From Chryseosolibacter sp964551035 (GTDB lineage: Bacteria; Bacteroidota; Bacteroidia; Cytophagales; Cyclobacteriaceae): a stretch of DNA of 64,000 nt. The DNA lies in NCBI GenBank assembly GCA_964551035.1, contig CAZKBK010000001.1, positions 248,001-312,000 of the forward strand, written 5' to 3'. The position numbers and the translations under genes were made by a program. The notes under the pieces were generated by a model. That model made no database searches and had not been told where the DNA came from. It worked only from the letters and a program-made list of their open reading frames with translations. Positions 52,404 through 60,846 of the stretch are shown here, in pieces (position 1 is the stretch's first letter; every line of letters begins with the position of its first letter).

Positions 52404-54308
52404 ATGACCAACGACCTGGCCGCCTTCGAAAAGATCCCTGTCCGGATTTTCGACAACTCTGAGGAAGCTTCTGTTTTTGTTGCCAATGAAATCGCTGCCC
52501 TGATACGGGCACGGCAAAAGGAGAATAAACACTGCGTGCTCGGCCTCGCCACGGGTTCCACGCCAACGCGCGTCTACGCGGAGTTGGTCAAAATGCACGC
52601 GAAGGAGGGGCTGAGTTTCCGGAACGTGCACACCTTCAATCTCGACGAATATTACCCCATGCAGCCCGGCGCGCTCCAAAGTTATGTCCGGTTCATGAAT
52701 GAGCATCTTTTCAACGAACTCGATATCCCGAAGGAGAACATCCATATTCCGGATGGCACGCTGCCGAAGGAACAGATCGCTGATTACTGCCGGGAATACG
52801 AGGCGAGGATCGATGCCCTCGGCGGAATCGACATACAGATCCTTGGCATCGGACGCACCGGACACATCGGGTTCAACGAACCGGGCTCGACGGAAAGGTC
52901 GCTGACGCGCCTGGTAACGCTTGACCAGGTAACGCGGATCGATGCGGCCAGTGACTTTTTCGGCGAAGAGAATGTGCCCCGCAAAGCCATCACCATGGGC
53001 GTAGGTTCAATCATGAAGTCGCGCAGGGTGTTCATGATGGCCTGGGGTGAAGGAAAAGCAGCCGTTATTCAACGGGCCGTTGAAGGTTCCATATCGGACC
53101 AGATTCCGTCCTCATTTTTGCAAAAACACCAGGATTGCCTGGTGGTACTCGACCAGGCATCCTCATCGGAGCTGGTTCGCAAGAAAACGCCGTGGTTGCT
53201 TGACACCCTCGACTGGGATGACCGCCTGATCCGGAAGGCCGTCGTCTGGCTTTGCCAGAAAGTGGACAAGCCTGTGCTCAAGCTCACCAACCTCGATTAC
53301 ATGGAGCATGGGATGGGCGATATCATCACGGAGTATGGCTCTGCCTACAAAGTGAATATCAGGGTATTCAACGACCTGCAGCACACCATCACCGGTTGGC
53401 CCGGCGGCAAGCCAAACGCAGACGACACCCATCGTCCCGAGCGGGCGATTCCTTTCCCTAAACGCGTGATTATTTTCTCCCCGCATCCCGATGACGACGT
53501 TATCTCCATGGGGGGGACGTTCATTCGCCTGGTCGACCAGGGTCACGAAGTACACGTCGCCTACCAGACGTCGGGCAACATCGCGGTCTTTGACGACGAT
53601 GCCGTGCGGTTTGCCGATTTCGTTCGGGACTTCAATGACGAGTTTGGCCTCAGCAAAGCCGACGGCGAAAAATTCTACCAGAAGGTGGCGAATTCCATCA
53701 CAGGCAAGGGCCCCGGCCAGCTCGACAGCCCCGAGGTACTTCGCATCAAGGGACTGATCCGGCGGGGGGAGGCGAAGGCCGGTGGCCGCTACGTGGGTAT
53801 TCCCGATGAACAGATGCACTTCCTGGACATGCCGTTCTATGAAACCGGCGCCGTAAAAAAGAAACCCCTTGGTGAGGAGGATATCCGCCTGGTGATGGAC
53901 TTGATCGAAAAGATCAAACCCCATCAGATCTATGCCGCCGGCGACCTGTCAGATCCTCACGGCACGCACCGCGTCTGCCTTGCGGCAATTCTGGAGGCGG
54001 TGAAACGGTTGAAGCAGAAAGATTACATGCGCGACTGCTGGTTATGGCTTTACCGCGGTGCCTGGCAGGAGTGGGATATCGACCAGATCGAAATGGCCGT
54101 GCCCCTTAGCCCCGATGAACTCATGCGCAAGCGCAGGGCGGTCTTTAAGCACCAGTCGCAGAAAGACAGCGCCATGTTCCCGGGGGCGGACAAGCGCGAA
54201 TTCTGGATGCGTGCCGAAGACCGCAACCACGCCACGGCTGCGGCTTACAATCAATTGGGACTTGCCGAATACGAGGCCATCGAAGCCTTCGTGCGATACC
54301 ATTTTTAG
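52404..54308 (+). CDS. nagB: Glucosamine-6-phosphate deaminase fused to a PIG-L deacetylase-like domain
   Basis: 634 residues. The N-terminal NagB domain (about 15-270) has LGLATGSTPTRVYAELVK, HTFNLDEYYPM and LGIGRTGHIGFNEPGSTE; the catalytic Asp of Escherichia coli NagB (NDGH) is Thr here (RTGH). After a linker, a PIG-L/LmbE domain (about 350-590) starts IIFSPHPDDDVISMGGTFI, with zinc ligands His-Pro-Asp-Asp and a later His in LSDPHGTHRVC. PIG-L enzymes deacetylate GlcNAc derivatives, so the fusion could join deacetylation to deamination of amino sugars; this is inference. It is the usual Bacteroidota length (about 640). A terminator follows. Confidence 0.93.
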   Translation: MTNDLAAFEKIPVRIFDNSEEASVFVANEIAALIRARQKENKHCVLGLATGSTPTRVYAELVKMHAKEGLSFRNVHTFNLDEYYPMQPGALQSYVRFMNEHLFNELDIPKENIHIPDGTLPKEQIADYCREYEARIDALGGIDIQILGIGRTGHIGFNEPGSTERSLTRLVTLDQVTRIDAASDFFGEENVPRKAITMGVGSIMKSRRVFMMAWGEGKAAVIQRAVEGSISDQIPSSFLQKHQDCLVVLDQASSSELVRKKTPWLLDTLDWDDRLIRKAVVWLCQKVDKPVLKLTNLDYMEHGMGDIITEYGSAYKVNIRVFNDLQHTITGWPGGKPNADDTHRPERAIPFPKRVIIFSPHPDDDVISMGGTFIRLVDQGHEVHVAYQTSGNIAVFDDDAVRFADFVRDFNDEFGLSKADGEKFYQKVANSITGKGPGQLDSPEVLRIKGLIRRGEAKAGGRYVGIPDEQMHFLDMPFYETGAVKKKPLGEEDIRLVMDLIEKIKPHQIYAAGDLSDPHGTHRVCLAAILEAVKRLKQKDYMRDCWLWLYRGAWQEWDIDQIEMAVPLSPDELMRKRRAVFKHQSQKDSAMFPGADKREFWMRAEDRNHATAAAYNQLGLAEYEAIEAFVRYHF

Positions 54309-54334
54309 TGGATGTATTTATTGGGTAGTAGTTT

Positions 54335-54367
54335 GAGCCTGGTCTCTTTGGGGCCGGGCTCTTTTTT
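54335..54367 (+). terminator. Intrinsic terminator of nagB
   Basis: GAGCCTGG (54335-54342) pairs with CCGGGCTC (54354-54361) around an 11-base loop, followed by TTTTTT. Placed 27 bases after the nagB stop. Confidence 0.75.
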
Positions 54368-54390
54368 GGGCCCCGTCGCGCAAGCCCGAT

Positions 54391-54421
54391 AAAAAAAAAG
54401 GCCACGGTTGGACGCGGCCTT
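54391..54421 (-). terminator. Intrinsic terminator of the rpsF-rpsR-rplI operon
   Basis: Read on the minus strand, AAGGCCGCG and CGTGGCCTT make nine pairs around TCCAAC, followed by eight T. It ends about 20 bases beyond the rplI stop. Confidence 0.85.
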
Positions 54422-54440
54422 GTGTTCCGTTTGTGGCTTG

Positions 54441-54884
54441 CTATTCCTCGGTCACGTTGATCTTGATCTCGTGCTTCACTTCCTTATGAAGGTCAAGGAC
54501 GATGTTATAGGTACCGAGTTGTTTCGGGGCCTCCTTCAATACGACTTTCTTTCGCTCGATATCAAAGCCCTTGGCCTTCAGTGCCTCGGAGATCTGGAGC
54601 GCGGTGACCGCACCGAAGATCTTGCCGCTTTCACCGGCTTTGGTTTTAATATCGACCGTGAGATCACCAATTTTCGCAGCAAGCGCTTCAGCGTCCTGCT
54701 TTATTTTCTCCGCCTTATGCGACGCCTGGCGGATATTCTCGTTGACGAGGCGCTTATTGGCATCGTTGGCGACGAGGGCAAAACCGTTCGGGATAAGATA
54801 GTTTCTCCCGTATCCGGCTTTTACCTTGACGATGTCGTTCTTGTAGCCAAGGCCGGCGATGTCCTGCTTGAGTATTAGTTCCAT
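54441..54884 (-). CDS. rplI: 50S ribosomal protein L9
   Basis: 147 residues. The start MELILKQDIAGLGYKNDIVK and VKAGYGRNYLIPNGFALVAN are the L9 signature; a long helix (about 40-78) joins two globular ends. L9 binds 23S rRNA near the L1 stalk. Last gene of the rpsF-rpsR-rplI operon, 26 bases after rpsR, with a terminator behind. Confidence 0.97.
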   Translation of the reverse strand: MELILKQDIAGLGYKNDIVKVKAGYGRNYLIPNGFALVANDANKRLVNENIRQASHKAEKIKQDAEALAAKIGDLTVDIKTKAGESGKIFGAVTALQISEALKAKGFDIERKKVVLKEAPKQLGTYNIVLDLHKEVKHEIKINVTEE

Positions 54885-54910
54885 GCTCGTTTTCCTTTAA
54901 TGATTGACGA

Positions 54911-55162
54911 TTACTTCAATGAGTCGCCGACATACGGAAGCAGCGCCAGGTGACGGGCGCGTTTTACCGCCTGGGCTACCTTCTTCTGAAATTTCAGGCT
55001 CGTTCCCGTGAGGCGTCTCGGCAGGATCTTGCCCTGCTCGTTGACAAACTTTAGCAGGAAATCAGGATCCTTGTAATCGATGTACTTGATGCCATTCTTC
55101 TTGAAGCGGCAGTATTTGGGTTTGATCTCTGCGCGCTTGATGGGTTCGTTCATTAAGGTCAT
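54911..55162 (-). CDS. rpsR: 30S ribosomal protein S18
   Basis: 83 residues. KYCRFKKNGIKYIDYKDPDF and LTGTSLKFQKKVAQAVKRAR and HLALLPYVGD are the S18 pattern; S18 pairs with S6 on the 30S platform. It overlaps the rpsF stop by four bases (55159-55162) when started at the ATG at 55162; MNEP at 55153 is an alternative. Confidence 0.97.
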   Translation of the reverse strand: MTLMNEPIKRAEIKPKYCRFKKNGIKYIDYKDPDFLLKFVNEQGKILPRRLTGTSLKFQKKVAQAVKRARHLALLPYVGDSLK

Positions 55163-55533
55163 GATGCGGGCTCCTCCACAGCTTTGTTTTTCTTGTCTTT
55201 GTTCTTGAATTCACCCTTGCGCCGGCGTTCGTTGTACACCACGGCGTGCTTGTCCAGGGCGGTGGTCAGAAAACGCATGATCGATTCATCCCTTCTGTAC
55301 TCGGTTTCCAGGCTGTTGATCACCTGTGCGTCTGCCGTAAATTCGATGAGGTTGTAAAAGCCTGTGGACTTCTTGTTGATGGGGTAAGCCAACTTTTTCA
55401 GGCCCCACTGCTCGATGTTGATCACGTCGGCATTGGCCTTCTTCAACACATTCACGAATTTTTCGACAGTATCCTTTGCCTGATCCTCAGACAAAACGGG
55501 ATTTAAAATGAATACCGTCTCGTAATTTTTCAT
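55159..55533 (-). CDS. rpsF: 30S ribosomal protein S6
   Basis: 124 residues. MKNYETVFILNPVLSEDQ and EQWGLKKLAYPINKKSTGFY are typical of S6, with a charged C-terminal tail (KGEFKNKDKKNKAVEEPAS). S6 binds S18 on the 30S platform. First gene of the operon; no ssb lies between rpsF and rpsR, as usual in this phylum. A promoter lies 23 bases upstream. Confidence 0.97.
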   Translation of the reverse strand: MKNYETVFILNPVLSEDQAKDTVEKFVNVLKKANADVINIEQWGLKKLAYPINKKSTGFYNLIEFTADAQVINSLETEYRRDESIMRFLTTALDKHAVVYNERRRKGEFKNKDKKNKAVEEPAS

Positions 55534-55555
55534 GTTTTATTAGTTTTTGAGCCTG

Positions 55556-55586
55556 CAAAGGTAGGAAAAGGCGGGGAAATTCGAAA
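55556..55586 (-). promoter_or_regulatory. Bacteroidota promoter of the rpsF operon
   Basis: On the minus strand a -33 TTTC (55583-55586) and a perfect -7 TACCTTTG (55556-55563) are separated by 19 bases. Transcription would begin about 15 bases before the rpsF ATG. Confidence 0.6.
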
Positions 55587-55769
55587 CAGCAGGACGCTGT
55601 TTTGGATAAACTCCTGAATTTTAGAGGTTTGGGTTTGTGGTTGTTGGCTATCGAGCCGCTGTACGCTGGAAACGCACCGTCCAACGCACGAATCGCTCCC
55701 AAAAAGGCAACCCTGTATCCACAGTTCTCACAACCGGCTAACCGGCAACGGGCCTCCCGACACCCTTGA

Positions 55770-56690
55770 TTACCTTACCTCAAACGTCCCGCTCCCCATC
55801 AGATAGTCGTCCGTGTACACTTCGAGGGTATAACTTCCGGGCACGTAATCCGAGCCCTTGTCGTAAAGGTAGGTCAGCCTTTGTTGCGTGTTGTCGAAAA
55901 GGATGTCCTGTGAGGCGGTGTAAAAGGCTTCTTTGCCATTGTACATGAAGGTGCCGGAGCCCCGGGCAACGTCGAACAACACCTGGCCGTTTTCATCGAT
56001 GATCCGAATAAGGATCTTCTTGCCCTCGATCGGCGCCACATTGTTCTCGGCAATGTTGAATTCGATTTTTAGCTGGCCCACCTGACGACTTCTGAAGGGC
56101 GACTCACGCTCACGACCGCGTTCATTGACGGCGGCGATGCGGATGTTTTCCACTTTAAGTTGTGAGGCAATGGCCACTTTCGTCGCCAGGTCCTCTTTGG
56201 TCTGGCTCAGGCGATTGATCGAGTCACCCAGTTGGTTCTTCTGCGTTTTCAGCGACCGGTTTTCAACCAGGAGTTCCTTATTGACATCCTTCAATTTTGC
56301 GATTTCCTCGTCCTTGTTGCGAAGCAGGAGTTCGTAGCCTTCAACGCGGTCTTTGAGCGCTTTGATTTCCTTTCCCGTGGCCCGAATGGTCCTGCGGAGT
56401 TCATTTTCGATCTCTGCCTTGGCAAGCTGAAGATCGGCCACGTCGCCGCCGAGCTTCTCCACTTCCGCGATCTTCAGTTCGAGTTCCTCGTGAATCTCGC
56501 CCATCCGCTGCATGGTGGTTGCCAATTCCTCCTCGGTCGTTACGAGTTGCGTGCGCACGGCCTGCTTCTCACGGGTGTCGAGATAGATCTTGATGCCCTG
56601 GATGATGATAACGATGGCCATCAGCGCAATGATAATGGCGGTCTTGTTGCTTTTACGCGAAGGGGCTTGAGTCTCGGTCGGATTATTCAT
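55770..56690 (-). CDS. Membrane-anchored coiled-coil protein of unknown function
   Basis: 306 residues. A single transmembrane helix (TAIIIALMAIVIIIQGIKIY, about 17-37) follows a short cytoplasmic N-terminus. A coiled coil spans about 45-175 (EELATTMQRMGEIHEELELK, LLRNKDEEIAKLKDVNKELL). The C-terminal beta domain (about 190-306) reads GQLKIEFNIAENNVAPIEGK and ends YTLEVYTDDYLMGSGTFEVR. This layout is common and conserved in Bacteroidota; no function is known. I use the ATG at 56690; a start at 56732 or 56759 would add an unusual head. A TAAAATTTG element near 56738 could be its promoter. Confidence 0.78.
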   Translation of the reverse strand: MNNPTETQAPSRKSNKTAIIIALMAIVIIIQGIKIYLDTREKQAVRTQLVTTEEELATTMQRMGEIHEELELKIAEVEKLGGDVADLQLAKAEIENELRRTIRATGKEIKALKDRVEGYELLLRNKDEEIAKLKDVNKELLVENRSLKTQKNQLGDSINRLSQTKEDLATKVAIASQLKVENIRIAAVNERGRERESPFRSRQVGQLKIEFNIAENNVAPIEGKKILIRIIDENGQVLFDVARGSGTFMYNGKEAFYTASQDILFDNTQQRLTYLYDKGSDYVPGSYTLEVYTDDYLMGSGTFEVR

Positions 56691-56790
56691 TTCAGTGCGG
56701 CTGGCAAACAGCCTTTTATCGGAAGGGGTAATCATTAAAACGCAAATTTTATTTTGCAAAAGTAGGGCTTATACGGCTGTAATTCAACCG

Positions 56791-57558
56791 CTACACCTGT
56801 AGGATAACGTGTTGTTTGTTCAGTGATGGATCAAAAAATAAGATTCCGCAACGAAAGAGATCCGCGGAAGCGTAGACGAGCTTGTTCCTTTTCATTCCCG
56901 CCCAGGCGCGTTCCATTTCCCGGGAGGAATGGATGTCGTCCACGACAACGATGCTCTTATCGCTGAGACGCGGGAGTATGGCGTGGAAATATTGCAATGT
57001 TGGTTCATACCTGTGGTTGGCGTCGAGGTATACAAAATCCAGCGTGCGGACGGACTGGAGATGCGTTGCCAGTGTGTTGTCAATATTTCCCCTGATCAAT
57101 TGAATATTCCGGGCATTGGCGAACTCGAAGGTAAGCGCGGCGATGGCGGCGATTTCGTCCGAACCTTCGAATGTTGCAACATGGCATCCTGGTCGTCGCG
57201 CCAGGTAAAGCGTGTTGATGCCGAAAGACGTGCCCAGTTCAAGGATCGAGCGGGCGTTGATGTGGTCGATTATCCTTGCGAACAATTCCGAATACTTCCG
57301 TGGGGTGATGCTCGTGCGGGCGATCTCAGCAACCCGTCTTTGCGTGCGGTTACCCGAACCGAGGTCGTTGACCCGGATCGTCCGCGTGTCGGCGCAAAGC
57401 TTCCGTCGCAAACGCTCGATGTCGGTTGCCCGCTCGCTGCCGGCGCGGATCACACGCGTGTAAAAGTCATACAGGAACGGGGAATGAAGGGAGTGCTCGT
57501 TTACGGCATCGAGCCAGTACGACACGTACGAGCGGGCCTGAAAGTGAAGGGCGGCCAA
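56791..57558 (-). CDS. Class I SAM-dependent methyltransferase
   Basis: 255 residues. A helical N-terminal part of about 90 residues (FQARSYVSYWLDAVNEHSLH) precedes motif I SILELGTSFGINTLYLARRP, the acidic residue in HVATFEGSDEIAAIA, LDFVYLDANHRYEPTLQYFH (motif post-I and metal-type Asp) and SIVVVDDIHSSREMERAW. The last parts resemble O-methyltransferases of the catechol/caffeoyl kind. Substrate unknown. It starts with a TTG directly behind the apaG stop (57559), so translation is coupled. Confidence 0.88.
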   Translation of the reverse strand: MAALHFQARSYVSYWLDAVNEHSLHSPFLYDFYTRVIRAGSERATDIERLRRKLCADTRTIRVNDLGSGNRTQRRVAEIARTSITPRKYSELFARIIDHINARSILELGTSFGINTLYLARRPGCHVATFEGSDEIAAIAALTFEFANARNIQLIRGNIDNTLATHLQSVRTLDFVYLDANHRYEPTLQYFHAILPRLSDKSIVVVDDIHSSREMERAWAGMKRNKLVYASADLFRCGILFFDPSLNKQHVILQV

Positions 57559-57945
57559 TCAATTGAGGCGTAAGGGAGCAATCATGGTAAACTCCGGAAT
57601 GTTGACCAACATGCTGGAACCATCGACGACGCGTTCCATCAGGTAGGTTCCCTGCATTTTTCCGAGACCGGATTTGAGGTTACACCCGGAGACATACTGG
57701 TGGGTTTGTCCGGGTTCAAGCACAGGCTGCTGACCCACGACGCCTTCGCCCTCTACTTCCCTGCGGCTGAACCCGGCATCGTGGATATACCAGTGGCGCC
57801 GCATCAACTGGATGGTGTACTCGCTCTGGTTTTCGATGGTAATGCGGTAAGTAAAGACATAGTGGTACTGACTGGGACTGGAATACGCGGGCTGGTATTC
57901 TGTCTCCACACTCACTTTGATGCCTTGTGTGATTTCCGTGACCAT
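57559..57945 (-). CDS. apaG: ApaG-domain protein
   Basis: 128 residues, the usual ApaG length. GIKVSVETEYQPAYS is the start; YHYVFTYRITIENQSEYTIQ and LMRRHWYIHDA and VVGQQPVLEPGQTHQYVSGC are the signature. The fold is fibronectin III-like; the Co2+/Mg2+ efflux annotation derives from Salmonella CorD. The methyltransferase gene directly follows. A perfect -7 element TACTTTTG (57952-57959) lies seven bases before the ATG, which suggests a very short leader and speaks against the longer frame to 57987. Confidence 0.93.
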   Translation of the reverse strand: MVTEITQGIKVSVETEYQPAYSSPSQYHYVFTYRITIENQSEYTIQLMRRHWYIHDAGFSRREVEGEGVVGQQPVLEPGQTHQYVSGCNLKSGLGKMQGTYLMERVVDGSSMLVNIPEFTMIAPLRLN

Positions 57946-58055
57946 GCGATCCAAAAGTATTAATTTTTTGCAATTCTGTATTTGCACGCCGCTCTTTCTT
58001 TTAAGTTACTGAAAATCAAATATTTTAAATGCGTTTAGGAAAACCTGGCGGCGAT

Positions 58056-58085
58056 TTTGAGCAACAGCCCTTCCTGTTATTTTTG
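58056..58085 (+). promoter_or_regulatory. Bacteroidota promoter of ung
   Basis: A -33 TTTG (58056-58059) and a -7 TATTTTTG (58078-58085) with 18 bases between, 17 bases before the ung ATG. Confidence 0.6.
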
Positions 58086-58102
58086 CTTTTAAAAGGCATG
58101 CC

Positions 58103-58765
58103 ATGGATGTAAAGATCGCGGCTTCGTGGAAAGCGGGGCTATCCGAAGAGTTCGGGAAGCCTTACTTTGTTCAGCTAGCTGATTTCGTAAGGTCTGAGTA
58201 TTCGACAGCGATGGTCTATCCGCCGGGGAGAGAGATCTTCAGCGCATTCGATCATTGCCCGTTCGGCGAAGTGAAGGTGGTGATCATCGGCCAGGATCCG
58301 TATCACGGTCCGGGCCAGGCCAATGGCTTGTGCTTTTCCGTTCGCGATGGCGTCCGGATGCCGCCGTCGTTGGCGAATATCTTTAAGGAGATCCGAAACG
58401 ACCTGGGAAAGCCCGTTCCTGATTCGGGTAACCTCGAGCGCTGGGCCCGACAGGGCGTATTGCTCCTGAATGCGACGTTAACCGTCCGCGCCGCCTCGCC
58501 GGGTTCGCACCAAAATCGCGGGTGGGAAGCCTTTACGGACGCGGTCATACGGAAGATCTCGGCGGAAAAAGCGAATGTGGTATTCCTGCTTTGGGGGGCC
58601 TACGCGCAGAGAAAAGGGGAGATCATCGACCGTTCGAAGCATCATGTGCTCATGGCGGCCCATCCGTCGCCATTCTCTGCCGACCGCGGCTTCTTCGGTT
58701 GCAAGCATTTCAGTAAAACCAACGAATTTCTCCGTGCGCGGGGCATGGAGGAGATCAATTGGTAA
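58103..58765 (+). CDS. ung: Uracil-DNA glycosylase
   Basis: 220 residues. The family 1 motif VVIIGQDPYHGPGQANGLCF with catalytic Asp and the second motif MAAHPSPFSADRGFFG with His are intact; LLLNATLTVRAASPGSHQ also fits. It removes uracil from DNA at the start of base-excision repair. A separate plus-strand gene with its own promoter, convergent with lepB. Confidence 0.97.
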   Translation: MDVKIAASWKAGLSEEFGKPYFVQLADFVRSEYSTAMVYPPGREIFSAFDHCPFGEVKVVIIGQDPYHGPGQANGLCFSVRDGVRMPPSLANIFKEIRNDLGKPVPDSGNLERWARQGVLLLNATLTVRAASPGSHQNRGWEAFTDAVIRKISAEKANVVFLLWGAYAQRKGEIIDRSKHHVLMAAHPSPFSADRGFFGCKHFSKTNEFLRARGMEEINW

Positions 58766-58786
58766 TGGTCCGGAGAAGGAGGCCCC

Positions 58787-59950
58787 TTACTCGATCATCT
58801 GAAAAAACCGGCTCCACCGCACCTTGCTGAAGAGGCTTTCGTTGGGATCGAGGGACAGCCAGATAAAGAACGCCTTCCCTACGATGTGGTCTTCAGGTAC
58901 AAATCCCCAGTAGCGTGAGTCGAGTGAATTGTGGCGGTTGTCGCCCATCATGAAGTAATAATTCTGCTTGAAGGTGTATTGGCCGACTTCCTGCCCGTCA
59001 ATGACGAGTTTTCCGTTTTCAATTCGGGCTTCTTCGTTGTGGTCATATTCCAGGATGACATTGCCGTACAGGGCAAGGGTTGAATCGTTGATGCTGATGG
59101 TTTCGCCTTCCTTCGGGATCCAGAGGGGCCCGAAGTTGTCCTGCGTCCAAACCATATTCGGATTGCGTGGCACACCGTAAGCATTGTAATAATCGCCGTA
59201 AGGCATCACGTCCTGCCGTGTACTGACTTCCTTGTCAAGCGATACGATGTAGGAGGGCTTGTTGCGCCGGATCGCTTCGGCGGCCTCGTCGGTGAGGTGA
59301 ACGTTGTACGCCACCCGGCTGTCGGTGCGCTCGGTCATCTGATAATCTTCGGGGCCGAGTTCCAGTTTTTCGAAGTTGCGTTCATGGATCACGGTTGTGG
59401 ATACCAGCCGGTAGGAGAATTGCATTTTCTCCGGGTTCTCCAGGGCGGTACCGTTGATGTATACCTGTTGATTTCGAATTTCCAGAACATCACCGGCAAT
59501 ACCGACGCATCGTTTGATGTAGTTCGTTTTTAGGTCTACCGGATAATCGGCGTCGTTCAGTTTTCTGGGGGGCACGTTGAAGACCACCACGTCGTTGTTC
59601 TTGACGTCCGTGATGCCGGGCAGCCGGTAGGAGGGCAGTTGAATGGCGTCGGTATAGGACGGAATTTCCGTGAACCAGATCTTTTGATGGGTGAGGGGAA
59701 TCTGCAAGGGTGTGGTTGTCGTCCGGGTTCCATAGTGAAATTTGCTGACGAAAAGAAAGTCGCCGACCAGCAGCGAGTTTTCCATGGAAGGGGTGGGGAT
59801 GGTATAGGCCTCCATGATCAGCCAGCGAATGAGCGTGGCGGCGATAACTGCGAAGAGGATCGCGTCCCACCATTCCCTCAGCTTTGACTTGGGCTTTACT
59901 TCGGCGTCTTCACGCTGTTCTTTTTCTTTTTTCCAAAACTTCCAATTCAT
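58787..59950 (-). CDS. lepB: Signal peptidase I
   Basis: 387 residues, the longer Bacteroidota form. A helix near 28-48 (WDAILFAVIAATLIRWL) precedes the catalytic Ser in YTIPTPSMENSLLVGDFLFV (box B). The Lys general base is in TNYIKRCVGIAGDVLEI (box D), and box E reads YYFMMGDNRHNSLDSRYWGF. The intervening insert (about 180-290) is typical of the phylum. The enzyme removes signal peptides at the periplasmic face. A -7 element (60000-60007) lies about 50 bases upstream. Confidence 0.96.
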   Translation of the reverse strand: MNWKFWKKEKEQREDAEVKPKSKLREWWDAILFAVIAATLIRWLIMEAYTIPTPSMENSLLVGDFLFVSKFHYGTRTTTTPLQIPLTHQKIWFTEIPSYTDAIQLPSYRLPGITDVKNNDVVVFNVPPRKLNDADYPVDLKTNYIKRCVGIAGDVLEIRNQQVYINGTALENPEKMQFSYRLVSTTVIHERNFEKLELGPEDYQMTERTDSRVAYNVHLTDEAAEAIRRNKPSYIVSLDKEVSTRQDVMPYGDYYNAYGVPRNPNMVWTQDNFGPLWIPKEGETISINDSTLALYGNVILEYDHNEEARIENGKLVIDGQEVGQYTFKQNYYFMMGDNRHNSLDSRYWGFVPEDHIVGKAFFIWLSLDPNESLFSKVRWSRFFQMIE

Positions 59951-59999
59951 TGTGGTTCGCTGTTAAGGGGTTCGCCGGAGCCGCATTAGTTAAAGGATG

Positions 60000-60007
60000 C
60001 AAAAATA
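60000..60007 (-). promoter_or_regulatory. -7 promoter element TATTTTTG of lepB
   Basis: A perfect TAnnTTTG on the minus strand, with about 45 bases of leader before the lepB ATG. Its -33 element is not clear. Confidence 0.45.
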
Positions 60008-60057
60008 AGGGAATTTTTGAGGAAAACGGACCCTGTTGACGACGTGCGGAGGCAGGG

Positions 60058-60765
60058 TCATATTTTTAGAAAATCGTCCATGGAAAAGTTTCCCTTCTTG
60101 TCGCGGATCCATTCGGCCACCATGACGGCCCCGAGGGCGAAGCCTTCCCGGGTATGGGCAATGTGCTTGATCTCTACATCGTCAATAAGGGAACTGTATT
60201 TTACCACGTGGGTACCGGGCACCTGATCGATGCGAAATGACTGGATGGTAAGTTGACTTTCGTCACCGTCGGCCTGGTTGACCCAGGAAGTTTTGCTCGG
60301 GATATGTTGCATGATGCCTTCGGCCAGGGTGATTGCTGTTCCGCTTGGCGCATCCTTTTTTTCCGTATGGTGGATTTCGTCGATCCCGACCTCATAGCCG
60401 GGGAGGGATGCCATCAGGCGCGCCAGGTACGCGTTAAGGCGAAAAAAGATGTTCACGCCCAAACTATAATTTGACGCGTAAAAGAAAGCGCCGTCGTGCT
60501 TTGCGGTAAGCGCCTCCGCTTCCTGCTTTCTTTCAAGCCATCCGGTGGTGCCACAGACGACGGGTATGTTCCTTTGCAGGCACTTTCTGACATTTTCGAA
60601 CGCAGCATCGGGGTGAGAAAATTCTATGGCCGCATCTGCGCTGGCCATGTCCAGTTCGTGATGGTTGTGCACGTCGATGCGCGCGACGATCGTGTGGCCA
60701 CGTTGCTGCGCGATCTTTTCAATGGTCTTACCCATTTTTCCATATCCTACAAGCAATAACTTCAT
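60058..60765 (-). CDS. dapB: 4-hydroxy-tetrahydrodipicolinate reductase
   Basis: 235 residues. The Rossmann start LLVGYGKMGKTIEKIAQ binds NAD(P)H; PVVCGTTGWLERK carries the conserved CGTTG; ASNYSLGVNIFFRLNAYLAR and VGIDEIHHTEKKDAPSGTAI (catalytic His pair and Lys) are intact. It acts in lysine and diaminopimelate synthesis, needed for peptidoglycan. It sits between lepB and a DUF5683 gene on the same strand, an order common in Bacteroidota. Confidence 0.96.
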   Translation of the reverse strand: MKLLLVGYGKMGKTIEKIAQQRGHTIVARIDVHNHHELDMASADAAIEFSHPDAAFENVRKCLQRNIPVVCGTTGWLERKQEAEALTAKHDGAFFYASNYSLGVNIFFRLNAYLARLMASLPGYEVGIDEIHHTEKKDAPSGTAITLAEGIMQHIPSKTSWVNQADGDESQLTIQSFRIDQVPGTHVVKYSSLIDDVEIKHIAHTREGFALGAVMVAEWIRDKKGNFSMDDFLKI

Positions 60766-60846
60766 CGGCGGTGTCAGGTCTTTGGTAAAAGCGCAATGTA
60801 ATCGAATGAAGTCAAAATTGAAAAACGGGATATCGGGCCCGTGTTG

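Noticed and set aside
60196..60212. CCACGTGG palindromes (for example in dapB) as parS sites
   Set aside because: The flanks do not match the 16-base parS palindrome; they are chance sites within coding sequence.
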